Assembly (NCBI RefSeq): GCF_009741265.1
Contig: NZ_WOWL01000001.1
Coordinates: 1,736,001-1,800,000, forward strand
DNA from: Pseudarthrobacter sp. GA104
Lineage (GTDB): Bacteria; Actinomycetota; Actinomycetes; Actinomycetales; Micrococcaceae
Direction: 5' to 3'
Length of the DNA: 64,000 bases
Numbering within the stretch: position 1 is the stretch's first letter; each line of letters begins with the position of its first letter. Under the pieces are notes generated by a model. The model was not told where the DNA came from, did no database searches, and was given only the letters and a program-made list of their open reading frames with translations. Below, piece after piece: positions 51,125-59,453 of the stretch. The position numbers and the translations under genes were made by a program.

Positions 51125-51838
51125 CTAGCCGTGCGATTCAGGGTGCTGGACGTAGCGCTCGTAGTCGCGGTACGTCTGCTCCATATGGTCATCCATGACC
51201 CGGCGGGAAAGTTCGGCATCACCGCTGAGGATGCTGTCCATGACCTTCTGGTGGTATTCGATCGCATGGAGCTGGATCTCGGGCACGGCCGAGGTCTCGC
51301 GCCGGGTCATGTAGAGCAACTGTCCCAACTGCGCGAAGAGGGCCCGCACGAAGGGGTTCCCCGAGGCCCTGAGCACAGCATCGTGGAACGCGATATCAGC
51401 GTCGACGAAGCGGTCCAGGTCCCCGGCCTCGTGGAAGCGCCTCATATCCGCGATGCACTGCTCCATTTGCCGGGCATGCTCGGGAGTATGGCGCTTGGCG
51501 GCCAGGGACGCCGCGCCCGTTTCCACCATGCGCCGCATTTCGATCAGTCCCACGGACACCTGGTCCGCGCCGTTTCCATGCGAGGCGGCCTTGAAGATCG
51601 CGTCCAGGCCGGTCCAGTTGTCCGACGGGTTCACGAAGGTTCCGCGCCCCGCCTTGACGTAGAGGATGTTCTGCGCCCTCAGCGCTTTGAGCGCCTCGCG
51701 GACCGTGAGCCGGCTGACGTCGTACGCCTTTGCTATGTCCGCTTCGGGCGGGATGGCATCGTGTGGTTTTAGCTTGCCTGCCAGTATGTCGTCAAGCAGG
51801 CCGTCGACAAGATCGTCGACGAGTGTCCTGCGGCCCAT
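51125..51838 (-). CDS. GntR/FadR-family regulator, paralog of the 14.6-kb regulator
   Basis: A 237-residue FCD-type regulator. The winged helix (LLDDILAGKLKPHDAIPPEADIAKAYDVSRLTVREALKALRAQNILYVKAGRGTFVNPSDNW) and the FCD start (VGLIEMRRMVETGAASLAAKR, DADIAFHDAVLRASGN) closely parallel the protein at 14562. GGCAGGAGCCAGG precedes its ATG. It likely binds GATGTCTGACATC at 50997 and controls the transporter-SDR pair just downstream. Cross-talk with the C4-acid operon is possible. Confidence 0.9.
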   Translation of the reverse strand: MGRRTLVDDLVDGLLDDILAGKLKPHDAIPPEADIAKAYDVSRLTVREALKALRAQNILYVKAGRGTFVNPSDNWTGLDAIFKAASHGNGADQVSVGLIEMRRMVETGAASLAAKRHTPEHARQMEQCIADMRRFHEAGDLDRFVDADIAFHDAVLRASGNPFVRALFAQLGQLLYMTRRETSAVPEIQLHAIEYHQKVMDSILSGDAELSRRVMDDHMEQTYRDYERYVQHPESHG

Positions 51839-51945
51839 CCTGGCTCCTGCCCTTGGCGTTGCCCGCTGGTGCGGGCCCTCTAAACTTTACTGTCGAATGC
51901 CGCCCTGATCAGCATCGTGGCCTGCTTCCTGCAGCGGGACCGCGC

Positions 51946-52437
51946 TCAGCAGGCCTCGAAGTCCGTGAGGACCTTGACCTTTCCCGCGGACGCGGAGGCC
52001 GGATCGAAGGTGTAACCGATCCACTCTTTGGCTAGCCGGCGGGCGAGTTCGATGCCGACCACGCGCTGGCCCATGGTGAGGACCTGGCAGTCGTTGGACA
52101 GGATGGAGCGTTCCACGGAAAAGGAATCGTGGGCGGCGGTGGCCCTGATTCCTTCCACCTTGTTCGCCGCGATGGCCACGCCGATTCCGGTGCCGCAGAA
52201 GAGGATGGCCCGGTCCGCGGCGCCGTCCCTGATCATTTCGCCGGCCGCGATTCCCACATATGGGTACGGCCTGGTGAAGTCATCCGGAGCATCGGACCGG
52301 TTGACGCCAATGTCGATCACTTCCCTGACCCTGGGATCCTGCCGGAGGTCCTCAAGGACCTTGTCCTTGTAATCGACTCCCGCCTCGTCCGCGCCTACAA
52401 CAAGTCTCAGTCCCATGGTTCGTCCTTCAGTGTTCAT
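51946..52437 (-). CDS. RpiB/LacAB-family sugar-phosphate isomerase (ribose/erythrulose-phosphate isomerase)
   Basis: A 163-residue RpiB-fold isomerase. Marks are LRLVVGADEAGVDYKDKVLE, FTRPYPYVGIAAGEMI and LFCGTGIGVAIAANKVEGIRA (phosphate/anion hole with the active cysteine region). Next follow AHDSFSVERSILSNDCQVLTMGQRVVG and a C-terminal helix. ATG 52437 overlaps the kinase stop by 4 nt (ATGA). RpiB homologs in erythritol/threitol pathways interconvert D-erythrulose 4-phosphate and D-erythrose 4-phosphate. The adjacent DhaKL-type kinase and TIM-barrel isomerase favour that role over ribose 5-phosphate isomerase. Confidence 0.85.
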   Translation of the reverse strand: MNTEGRTMGLRLVVGADEAGVDYKDKVLEDLRQDPRVREVIDIGVNRSDAPDDFTRPYPYVGIAAGEMIRDGAADRAILFCGTGIGVAIAANKVEGIRATAAHDSFSVERSILSNDCQVLTMGQRVVGIELARRLAKEWIGYTFDPASASAGKVKVLTDFEAC

Positions 52438-54182
52438 TGCCGTGCTCCCACGGATTCGCGGGATACGGCGGCGGTGAGGTGCGGGCCCATGACGGTGAAG
52501 ATCATGGCCAGCGAGGTCGCCCCGGGATCCGGTGTGCCCAGGCTCTTTTCCGCCAAAGGGCGGGCGCGGCCCTTGAGCGGCAGCAGGCCGGCTGTCGCCT
52601 CGGCGGCTGCCGTCGCGTCGCGGGCCGCGTCCTCCCACGCCCGGCCCGGCTCCACGCCTTCTGCCACCAGCCCGGCAAAGGAAGAGGCGAATGGCAGCAA
52701 CGCGTCCACCATGGTCTTGTCGCCTGTCTCCGCCTTCCCCAGCTGCACGATCCGGTCCGCGAATGCCCTGACCGCCGCTGCCAGCTGCGCGGGTTCCGGC
52801 GCCGAACTGTTTCCAAGGGATTCACCAAGAGCCCGCAATCCCGCTCCCCACAGGACGCCGGACGTTCCGCCCGCCTTGTCGGCCCAGGCATCACCGGCGG
52901 CTGCCAGCACATCGCCCGCTCCGGCGCCCTGGGCGAGGGCAGCGGATGCAGCCGCGGCAGCGGCGTCGATCCCGCGCACCATGCCGCGCCCGTGGTCACC
53001 GTCTCCGGCGATGGCGTCCATCCTGCCGAGCCGCTCCTCGGCGTCGTGCAGGAGGGACTGCGTGGCTTCCAGCGCGGCAAAGCCCGCGGCGGCGTACTGC
53101 CGGGAGGCGTCGGTGGCAACGAACGCGGCAGAGGCCACGTCGTCGTCGGACGCTCCTCCGGCCGCCACGGTGCCGGCCTCCCGGACCGCGTTGCCGCGGC
53201 GGTAGGCGGGTGTTTCCGCCGGGGCAAGCCACAGCGGTTCCAGTTCCTCGTCCAGCCAGGTGACGGTGAGCGACACCCCGGCCATGTCGAGGCTGGTGAC
53301 GAGTTCCCCGACCTCAGGCATCACCAGGCTGTACCCGGCGGCACGGAGCAGCGGCGCCACGGTGCCCCAGAGAACGAAGAGCTCCTCGTGCTTGGTGGAG
53401 CCGAGCCCGTTGAGGATGACCGCTATCCGTTCGCCGGCGTCGGGCGGAGTTTCAGCGAGCAGGCGTGCCACCAGTTCCCGGCCCAGCTCCTTTGCGGGCG
53501 GCAGCGCGGTGTCGAACAGTCCGGGCTCCCCGTGAATGCCCAGGCCCAGTCCCATCTGTCCGTCGGGCAGGGAGAACAGCGGCGATTCCGCGCCGGGGAA
53601 GGTGCAGCCGGAGAACGCGCTGCCGATGGTGCGGGTCCGGTCATTGGCCTTCCGGCCCAGGCGGACCACTTCGGCGAGGTCCGCGCCGGCCTCGGCTGCG
53701 GCCCCCATCACCTTGAAGACGGTGAAGTCACCGGCGATGCCGCGGCGCTTGGCGGATTCCGACGGCGGTGCGCTGGCGATGTCGTCAGTCACCAGGACGT
53801 TCTCCACGGCAATGCCCTCTGCAGCCAGGCGCTCGCTGGCCATGCCGAAGTTCATGACGTCGCCGGCGTAGTTCCCGTAGGTATAAACGACGCCGGCGCC
53901 GGACTCTGCGGCCTTGGCCACCAAGTAGGCCTGCTGCGCGGAGGGCGAGGTGAAGATGTTTCCCACCACCGCGCCGTCGGCGATGCCGGCGCCGATCAGC
54001 CCGGCAAAGGCCGGGTAGTGCCCGGAGCCGCCGCCCGCCAGGACGGCAACCTTGGGCCGCGGGGGGCGGAGGCGCCGCACGGCGCCGCCTGGAACCTGGC
54101 GCACCAGGTCCGCGTGGACGTCGCAGAACCCCGCCAGGGCCTCCTCGGCAAATTCCGAGGGATCGTTGAAGATTTTTGTCAT
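52434..54182 (-). CDS. fused DhaK-DhaL kinase (dihydroxyacetone/erythrulose kinase)
   Basis: A 582-residue ATP-dependent kinase. The N-terminal DhaK domain (about 1-330) has VAVLAGGGSGHYPAFAGLIG, VGNIFTSPSAQQAYLV and the substrate-binding histidine in GLGLGIHGEPGLF. The C-terminal DhaL domain (about 370-570) has MDAIAGDGDHGRGMVRGI with the Mg-ATP aspartates and DKAGGTSGVLWG. GHYPAF differs from the GHEPAH of dihydroxyacetone kinases and is closer to erythrulose kinases of tetritol pathways. The gene overlaps the RpiB gene and lies 61 nt after an SDR. The product would be erythrulose phosphate or DHAP. Confidence 0.87.
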   Translation of the reverse strand: MTKIFNDPSEFAEEALAGFCDVHADLVRQVPGGAVRRLRPPRPKVAVLAGGGSGHYPAFAGLIGAGIADGAVVGNIFTSPSAQQAYLVAKAAESGAGVVYTYGNYAGDVMNFGMASERLAAEGIAVENVLVTDDIASAPPSESAKRRGIAGDFTVFKVMGAAAEAGADLAEVVRLGRKANDRTRTIGSAFSGCTFPGAESPLFSLPDGQMGLGLGIHGEPGLFDTALPPAKELGRELVARLLAETPPDAGERIAVILNGLGSTKHEELFVLWGTVAPLLRAAGYSLVMPEVGELVTSLDMAGVSLTVTWLDEELEPLWLAPAETPAYRRGNAVREAGTVAAGGASDDDVASAAFVATDASRQYAAAGFAALEATQSLLHDAEERLGRMDAIAGDGDHGRGMVRGIDAAAAAASAALAQGAGAGDVLAAAGDAWADKAGGTSGVLWGAGLRALGESLGNSSAPEPAQLAAAVRAFADRIVQLGKAETGDKTMVDALLPFASSFAGLVAEGVEPGRAWEDAARDATAAAEATAGLLPLKGRARPLAEKSLGTPDPGATSLAMIFTVMGPHLTAAVSRESVGARQ

Positions 54183-54243
54183 GATGTGCTCTCTGCCGTG
54201 GGTTCCGGGGCGGGCTTAGGGACTGTTGAGGGGAGGCGGCTGC

Positions 54244-55017
54244 CTAGTGGATGTGGCTGCCGCCGTTGATGTCGATGGTGGTTCCGGTGAGGTAGGCCGA
54301 GTCCTCGGAGGAAAGGAACGTGATCACCGCGGCTACTTCCTCGGTGGTGGCGTTCCGGCCCAGCGGGATGCCGGCGTTGATGGCGGCCTCCTGCTCCTCG
54401 GTGCTGCCCACGCGGATGTTGGTGTCCACGGCGCCGGGGGTGATGGCGTTGACGGTCACGCCGGTGGCGCCCAGTTCGCGGGCCAGGGCCTTGGTGAAGC
54501 CCAGGATGGCGGCCTTGGCGGCGGAGTAGGGAACCTTGCCGAACACGCCGCCGCCGCGCTGGGCGGAGACCGAGGACATGTTCACGATGCGTCCCCAGCC
54601 GTTGTCGATCATGTCCGGCAGGAATGCCTTGGTGACCAGGTACGTGCCGGTGGCGTTGACATCCATGACCTTGTGCCAGAGCTCAAGGGTGGTTTCCAGG
54701 AACGGGACCGGCGAGGTGATGCCGGCGATGTTGGCCAGTGCGCCTACCGGCGGCAGGTTGCCGGAGGCGACCTCGGCGGCGACGGCGGCCTGGGCTGCGG
54801 TGACGGACGCTTCGTTGGCGACGTCGATCTCGTGGCCGAAGGCGGGGACGTTGAATTCATTGCCGATTTCAGCGGCGACCTTGGCGGACTTCTCGCCGTC
54901 GAGGTCCAGGATCACCACCGCCCAGCCCTGGCGTGCGTAGCGGCGGGCGGTGGTGATGCCGATGCCCCGGTCCGAGGTTGCCCCGGTGAGGACGGCGGTG
55001 CGCTGGATGGTGGTCAT
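54244..55017 (-). CDS. SDR family polyol dehydrogenase (tetritol dehydrogenase candidate)
   Basis: A 257-residue SDR closely similar to that at 48736. TAVLTGATSDRGIGITTARRYA is the cofactor site; LANIAGITSPVPF has NIAG for NNAG. The active site is NMSSVSAQRGGGVFGKVPYSAAKAAI, and SAYLTGTTIDINGG is the end. In this setting it probably oxidises a tetritol or related polyol to a ketose, which the DhaKL-type enzyme phosphorylates. It lies between the TIM-barrel isomerase and the kinase genes, all on one transcript. Confidence 0.87.
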   Translation of the reverse strand: MTTIQRTAVLTGATSDRGIGITTARRYARQGWAVVILDLDGEKSAKVAAEIGNEFNVPAFGHEIDVANEASVTAAQAAVAAEVASGNLPPVGALANIAGITSPVPFLETTLELWHKVMDVNATGTYLVTKAFLPDMIDNGWGRIVNMSSVSAQRGGGVFGKVPYSAAKAAILGFTKALARELGATGVTVNAITPGAVDTNIRVGSTEEQEAAINAGIPLGRNATTEEVAAVITFLSSEDSAYLTGTTIDINGGSHIH

Positions 55018-55062
55018 GATGCTCCCTTGAATCGTTTGGATTGTTGAAGTGGGTGTCGATGG

Positions 55063-55887
55063 TCAGATGAGGTCGGTGATGAAGCTCGCGGCTTTGGCTG
55101 CCGCTGCGGGGCGTTCGTCATGGGTGACGTCCCTGGTTTCGAGCTCCAGCGAGAAGTGCCCCCGGTAGCCGTCCGCCGCAAGCCGGCGCAGCCCTGCGGC
55201 AAAGTCGGCGTTGCCGTTGCCGATGCTGAGGTTGATGTTTCCCGGCACGGCATCCCGGAGATGGACGTGGGAAATACTGCCCTTCCGGGATTCGAGGTAC
55301 TCCAGCGGGTCTTCGCCGGCGGCGACGATATGGCTGAAGTCCATGACAATCCCGACGCCGGTGCCCGCCAGCCGCTGGGCCAGCAGTTCCGCGCGTTCGA
55401 GGTTCCAGCAGAACCGCAGGAAATGCAGGGACTCTGTCCAGAGTTCGACGCCGGACTCCGCCGCGCGCTGCCCCGCGTGGGTGAGCTGGGCGGCAATAAG
55501 GTCCAGGTCCTCGCCAAGGCTCCGAACAGGTTCGTGGCTGATGGCACCGCACGGGAGGACGAGCGCCTTCGCGCCGGTATTCCGCGTGAGGGTCAGGAGC
55601 GCCTCAAGGTGCCGTTCGCGGGCTGCCTGCTGTCCGGCGTCGAGTACGGCATTGAGGTCGCCGATATCGCCGTTGACGGAACGGACGCGCAGCCCGGACG
55701 CAGCAACCTCGGCCGTTACCGCGTCAACGGCCGCTGCATCCAGGTTGTACGGGACGTGATCGCACACGCCGGGGAGGGCGCCGAGATCGATCTCTTCGAA
55801 GCCCAGGCCGCTGATGGTCCGCAGGGCGGCCGGCAGGTCCTGGTGCCTGAAGCTGATGGACGAGCAGCCGAGTCGGGAGTTGAACAT
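55063..55887 (-). CDS. TIM-barrel sugar-phosphate isomerase/epimerase (LerI/AP-endonuclease-2 fold)
   Basis: A 274-residue xylose-isomerase-like barrel. Metal and catalytic residues appear in ELWTESLHFLRFC (Glu), VGIVMDFSHIVAAGED (Asp, His), ISHVHLRDAVPGNI (His, Asp) and FSLELETRD (Glu). Such enzymes isomerise ketose phosphates or hydroxypyruvate-like acids. Beside a DhaKL-type kinase and RpiB it best fits conversion of L-erythrulose 1-phosphate to D-erythrulose 4-phosphate. It is the first gene of the minus-strand operon, with AGAGGA before ATG 55887. A strong inverted repeat lies 57 nt upstream. Confidence 0.82.
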   Translation of the reverse strand: MFNSRLGCSSISFRHQDLPAALRTISGLGFEEIDLGALPGVCDHVPYNLDAAAVDAVTAEVAASGLRVRSVNGDIGDLNAVLDAGQQAARERHLEALLTLTRNTGAKALVLPCGAISHEPVRSLGEDLDLIAAQLTHAGQRAAESGVELWTESLHFLRFCWNLERAELLAQRLAGTGVGIVMDFSHIVAAGEDPLEYLESRKGSISHVHLRDAVPGNINLSIGNGNADFAAGLRRLAADGYRGHFSLELETRDVTHDERPAAAAKAASFITDLI

Positions 55888-55944
55888 CGTCGTTGATCCT
55901 CTGGATGAGCGGGTGGTGATGTGAATCACTGTAGGCCTATTCAT

Positions 55945-55979
55945 TGTCAACAGTCAACTTCCAACATTGACTGTTGACA
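55945..55979. promoter_or_regulatory. perfect 13-bp inverted repeat operator between the divergent polyol operons
   Basis: TGTCAACAGTCAA (55945-55957) and its exact reverse complement TTGACTGTTGACA (55967-55979) flank a 9-nt spacer. It lies 57 nt from the isomerase start and 92 nt from the transporter start, so it can regulate both operons. Confidence 0.8.
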
Positions 55980-56014
55980 GTCAGCATGAGGCACGTCACA
56001 CTGGGGATATCATT

Positions 56015-56029
56015 TGTTAACAGTCGACA
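56015..56029. promoter_or_regulatory. third copy of the TGTNAACAGTCRA motif
   Basis: TGTTAACAGTCGACA matches TGTCAACAGTCAA at 11 of the first 13 positions. It lies 42 nt upstream of the MHS transporter start. Confidence 0.65.
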
Positions 56030-56071
56030 GCGGCCGAATCCCCTTGGACCGCTTTTCGAAAGGGAAACACC

Positions 56072-57409
56072 ATGAGCAACGAAGCTCTAAAAATGCGTGG
56101 ACACGTTCACGGCACCAAGGATGCAAAGCGCGTCGCCATCGGCTCCGGAGTGGGCGCCGTCATTGAAACCTACGACTTCATCGGCTTCGGCACCGCTGCG
56201 GCCCTCTACTTCGGAACAGCCTTCTTCCCCACGGGCGATCCCGTAACAGGGACGCTCGCAGCATTCGCCACCCTCGGCGTCGGCTTCGCCGCCCGCCCCA
56301 TCGGCGGCATCATCGGCGGCCACCTGGGTGACAAGGTGGGCCGCAAGCCCGTCCTGGTTGCCTCCCTGATCCTGATGGGTGTGGCCACGTTCCTGATCGG
56401 CCTGCTGCCCACCTACGAACAGGTTGGCCTGCTGGCTCCCGCGCTGCTGGTGTTTGTCCGCATCGTGCAGGGCCTCGCCTTCGGTGCGGAATGGGGCGGC
56501 GCCATCCTCATGAGCTACGAGCATGCGCCCTGGAAGTCCAAGGGCAAGTACACGGGCATTGTGCAGGCCGGCTTCCCCGTGGGCCTCCTCCTGGCCAACC
56601 TCGTCTTCCTGGTCAGTGTGAACCTCGGCGGTGAACTGGCCTGGCGTGTTCCGTTCCTCGCAAGCATCGTGCTGGTCGCCGTCGGCTTGATCATCCGCTC
56701 CAAGGTGCCGGAGTCCCCCGTCTTCGACGAGGTCAAGGAAAGCGGCTCCATTGTTAAGTCGCCCATCACCGAGGTTATCCGGACCGACTGGCGAAGCATT
56801 GTCCGCGGCATCGGCCTGCGCATCGCCGAGACTGCAGGCTACGCGGTGTCCGTCACGTACATGATCTCCTACCTGCACACCCAGCAGCTCGCCAACAAGA
56901 CCGAAACCCTCGTGGCCCTCTGCATCGCCTCGTTCATCGGCATTTTCGCCACCATGGCCTGGGCCCGCCTCACGGACCGCGTCGGCCGCCGGCCCCTGTA
57001 CATCTGGTCCACAGCGTTCGCTGCCCTGTTCGGCATCCCCATGTTCCTGATGGTGAACACCGGGCTGTTCATCTTCGTCATTGCCACGATCGTTATCTCC
57101 TACGCCGTCTGCCAGAACTCGCTTGCCGGCGCCCAGGGCCCGTGGTTCCCGGAACTGTTCCAGGCCAAGACCCGCTCCTCCGGAGCGTCCCTGGCGTACC
57201 AGATCTCAGCCATGGTCTCCGGCTTCACGCCCTTCGTCACCACCCTGCTGTTCGTAGCCCTCGGCTGGATGGGCCCGGCGCTCCTCTTCAGCTTCTACGC
57301 AGCGATCGGCCTCTGGGCCGCCCTCGTCACCCGGGAGACCTGGGGCAAGCGCGAACGCCAGCTGGCTGATGAGGCCACCAAAAGCACCCCGCATTCGGTA
57401 ACTGTCTGA
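56072..57409 (+). CDS. MFS transporter, metabolite:H+ symporter (MHS) family
   Basis: A 445-residue, 12-segment permease. MHS marks are IGSGVGAVIETYDFIGFGTAAALYFG, RPIGGIIGGHLGDKVGRKPVLVASL and RIVQGLAFGAEWGGAIL. Relatives carry organic acids and osmolytes by proton symport. It opens the plus-strand operon with the two transketolase subunits and probably imports their precursor. CGAAAGGGAAACACC precedes ATG 56072. Operator motifs lie at 55945-56029. Confidence 0.9.
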   Translation: MSNEALKMRGHVHGTKDAKRVAIGSGVGAVIETYDFIGFGTAAALYFGTAFFPTGDPVTGTLAAFATLGVGFAARPIGGIIGGHLGDKVGRKPVLVASLILMGVATFLIGLLPTYEQVGLLAPALLVFVRIVQGLAFGAEWGGAILMSYEHAPWKSKGKYTGIVQAGFPVGLLLANLVFLVSVNLGGELAWRVPFLASIVLVAVGLIIRSKVPESPVFDEVKESGSIVKSPITEVIRTDWRSIVRGIGLRIAETAGYAVSVTYMISYLHTQQLANKTETLVALCIASFIGIFATMAWARLTDRVGRRPLYIWSTAFAALFGIPMFLMVNTGLFIFVIATIVISYAVCQNSLAGAQGPWFPELFQAKTRSSGASLAYQISAMVSGFTPFVTTLLFVALGWMGPALLFSFYAAIGLWAALVTRETWGKRERQLADEATKSTPHSVTV

Positions 57410-57444
57410 TGACCATCACCCACGAATCGAACACGGAGACAGCA

Positions 57445-58311
57445 ATGTCCACAGGAATCGTCCAGGACCGGTTGGCGCAGGTCAGCGCCGCGGCCTACCG
57501 CATCCGGCACCACGCCCTGAACATGGGCGAGGTCCAGGGCCAGGGCTATGTCGGCCAGGCCCTGGGGGCCGCTGACATGCTGGCCGCGGTCTATGGAGAC
57601 CAGCTCCGCTTCCGGGCGGAGGATCCGCACTGGGAGGCCAGGGACAGGTTCCTGCTTTCCACCGGGCACTACGCAATTGGCCACTACGCCGCCCTCGCCG
57701 AGGCCGGCATCGTCCCGGTCGAAGAGCTGGAAACCTACGGTTCGGACGATTCCCGGCTGCCGATGTCCGGGATGTCCACCTACACGCCCGGCATGGAAAT
57801 CTCGGGCGGCTCCCTGGGCCACGGCCTCACCATTGCCGTGGGCATGGCCCTGGGCCTGCGCTACCAGGGCTCCAGCGCCCGCGTCTTCAACTTCCTCTCC
57901 GACGGCGAACTGGACGAAGGCTCCACCTGGGAGGCTGCCATGGGTGCGCACCACCACCAGCTGGGCAACCTCACCGCGATGGTGGACATCAACGCCCTGC
58001 AGGCGGACGGCAAGACGGACACAGTGCTCCGCACCGAGCCGGTGACCGAGAAATGGGAGTCCTTCGGCTGGTACACCCAGCGGGTGGACGGGAACGACGT
58101 CGGCGCGCTGCTGGCAGCGTTCGACAATGCAGCCGCCCAGGCCGCCGCCGTCGGACGCCCCTCGGTGATCCTGTGCGACACGAAGGTGGGCCGCGGAGTG
58201 CCGCTGCTGGAGGAGCGCGAGAAGGCCCACTTCATGCGCATCGACGAACACGAATGGCAGATCTGCCGCGAGCAGCTCACTGCCGGCTACGAAGGAAAGG
58301 CTTCAGCATGA
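57445..58311 (+). CDS. transketolase N-terminal (TPP-binding) subunit
   Basis: A 288-residue subunit of a two-gene transketolase. RIRHHALNMGEVQGQGYVGQ, FLLSTGHYAIGHYA and EISGGSLGHGL line the thiamine-diphosphate site, and FLSDGELDEGSTWEAAMGAHHHQLGNLTAMVDIN carries the Mg/TPP motif. It lacks the pyrimidine-binding half, supplied by the next gene. ATG 57445 has GGAG six nt upstream; ATG 57409, in a TGATG overlap with the transporter stop, is the alternative. Two-subunit transketolases in catabolic clusters act on specialised ketose phosphates. Confidence 0.88.
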   Translation: MSTGIVQDRLAQVSAAAYRIRHHALNMGEVQGQGYVGQALGAADMLAAVYGDQLRFRAEDPHWEARDRFLLSTGHYAIGHYAALAEAGIVPVEELETYGSDDSRLPMSGMSTYTPGMEISGGSLGHGLTIAVGMALGLRYQGSSARVFNFLSDGELDEGSTWEAAMGAHHHQLGNLTAMVDINALQADGKTDTVLRTEPVTEKWESFGWYTQRVDGNDVGALLAAFDNAAAQAAAVGRPSVILCDTKVGRGVPLLEEREKAHFMRIDEHEWQICREQLTAGYEGKASA

Positions 58312-59333
58312 GCGCCACCACCGAGGCCCCCGACACCGCAACAGCGGCGAAACCGAAGCCGAAACTGAAGACCTCGGCGATGATCGCCTCCTTCGCCGAC
58401 CCCGGCCAGAAGACCGCGTCCGCACCGTTCGGGCACGCCCTGGTCAAGGCCGCGCAGGAGAACGACAAGATCGTCGGCCTCACCGCGGACCTGGGCAAGT
58501 ACACGGACATGCACATCTTCGCCAAGGCCTTCCCCGAACGGTTCTTCCAGATGGGCATGGCCGAGCAGCTGCTCTTCGGCGCCGCCGCCGGCCTGGCCGA
58601 AACCGGGCTCGTCCCGTTCGCGTCCACGTACTCGGTGTTCGCCGCCCGCCGCGCCTACGACTTCCTCTGCCTGGACGCGGCCGAGCCGAACCTGAACGTC
58701 AACATCGTGGGCGGCCTGCCCGGCCTGACCACCGGGTACGGCCCCAGCCACCAGGCCACGGAGGACATGGCGATCTTCCGCGGCATGCCCAACCTGACCA
58801 TCGTGGACCCGTGCGACTCGATCGACATCGAACAGGCAGTCCCGCAGCTCGCCGCTTCCGACGGCCCCACGTACCTGCGCCTGCTGCGCGGCAACGTGCC
58901 CACCGTGCTGGACGAGTACGGCTACACGTTCGAACTCGGCAAGGCCAAGGTCCTGCGCGGCGGCAACGACGTCGTGTTCATCTCCTCCGGGCTGATGACC
59001 ATGCGGGCCCTGCAGGCAGCCAAGGCCCTGGCGGCACACAACGTGGACGTCGCCGTCGTGCACACCCCCACCATCAAGCCGTTCGACGCCGAAACCGTCC
59101 TCAAGGAGATCAACACCGACCGGCTCGCCGTCACCCTGGAAAACCACTCCGTGGTGGGCGGACTGTTCGAAACCGTCGCCTCCGCCGTCGTCACCGCGGG
59201 CCTGGGCAAGCGGGTGGTGCCCGTGGCGCTCCCCGACCAGTTCCTGGACGCCGGCGCCCTGCCCACCCTGCACGAGCGCTACGGGCTGGCCACAGACCGC
59301 ATCGTGGCAAAGGTCCTCGCCGAACTCGGCTAG
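58308..59333 (+). CDS. transketolase C-terminal subunit
   Basis: A 341-residue partner carrying the pyrimidine-binding and C-terminal domains. The catalytic glutamate is in QMGMAEQLLFGAAAGLAETG. Y-S-V-F-A-A-R-R and GLTTGYGPSHQATEDMAIFR are transketolase marks; NVDVAVVHTPTIKPFD begins the third domain. ATG 58308 overlaps the N-subunit stop by 4 nt, with GAAGGAAAGG in front, so equal amounts of both subunits are likely. It could link tetrose phosphates to the pentose-phosphate pathway, or cleave a branched ketose phosphate. Confidence 0.9.
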   Translation: MSATTEAPDTATAAKPKPKLKTSAMIASFADPGQKTASAPFGHALVKAAQENDKIVGLTADLGKYTDMHIFAKAFPERFFQMGMAEQLLFGAAAGLAETGLVPFASTYSVFAARRAYDFLCLDAAEPNLNVNIVGGLPGLTTGYGPSHQATEDMAIFRGMPNLTIVDPCDSIDIEQAVPQLAASDGPTYLRLLRGNVPTVLDEYGYTFELGKAKVLRGGNDVVFISSGLMTMRALQAAKALAAHNVDVAVVHTPTIKPFDAETVLKEINTDRLAVTLENHSVVGGLFETVASAVVTAGLGKRVVPVALPDQFLDAGALPTLHERYGLATDRIVAKVLAELG

Positions 59334-59348
59334 CATCCGTGCCGCAAC

Positions 59349-59392
59349 GCAGAAAGCACGGCACCGGTCCCGGCCGGTGCCGTGCTTTCTGC
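59349..59392 (+). terminator. 19-bp stem terminator after the transketolase genes
   Basis: The arms 59349-59367 and 59374-59392 are perfectly complementary with a 6-nt loop (TCCCGG), starting 16 nt after the transketolase stop. It separates the operon from the regulator gene. Confidence 0.85.
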
Positions 59393-59413
59393 CGTACTAT
59401 CGAAACTACTACC

Positions 59414-59429
59414 GACTGTAAACAGTCGA
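59414..59429. promoter_or_regulatory. fourth copy of the motif, in front of the regulator gene
   Basis: GACTGTAAACAGTCGA contains TGTAAACAGTCGA (59417-59429) and a 6-bp inverted repeat GACTGT/ACAGTC. The following CTTACAACATTGA also parallels CTTCCAACATTGA at 55958-55970. It lies 25 nt before the regulator ATG and points to autoregulation. Confidence 0.75.
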
Positions 59430-59453
59430 CTTACAACATTGAGGACAGAGGCC

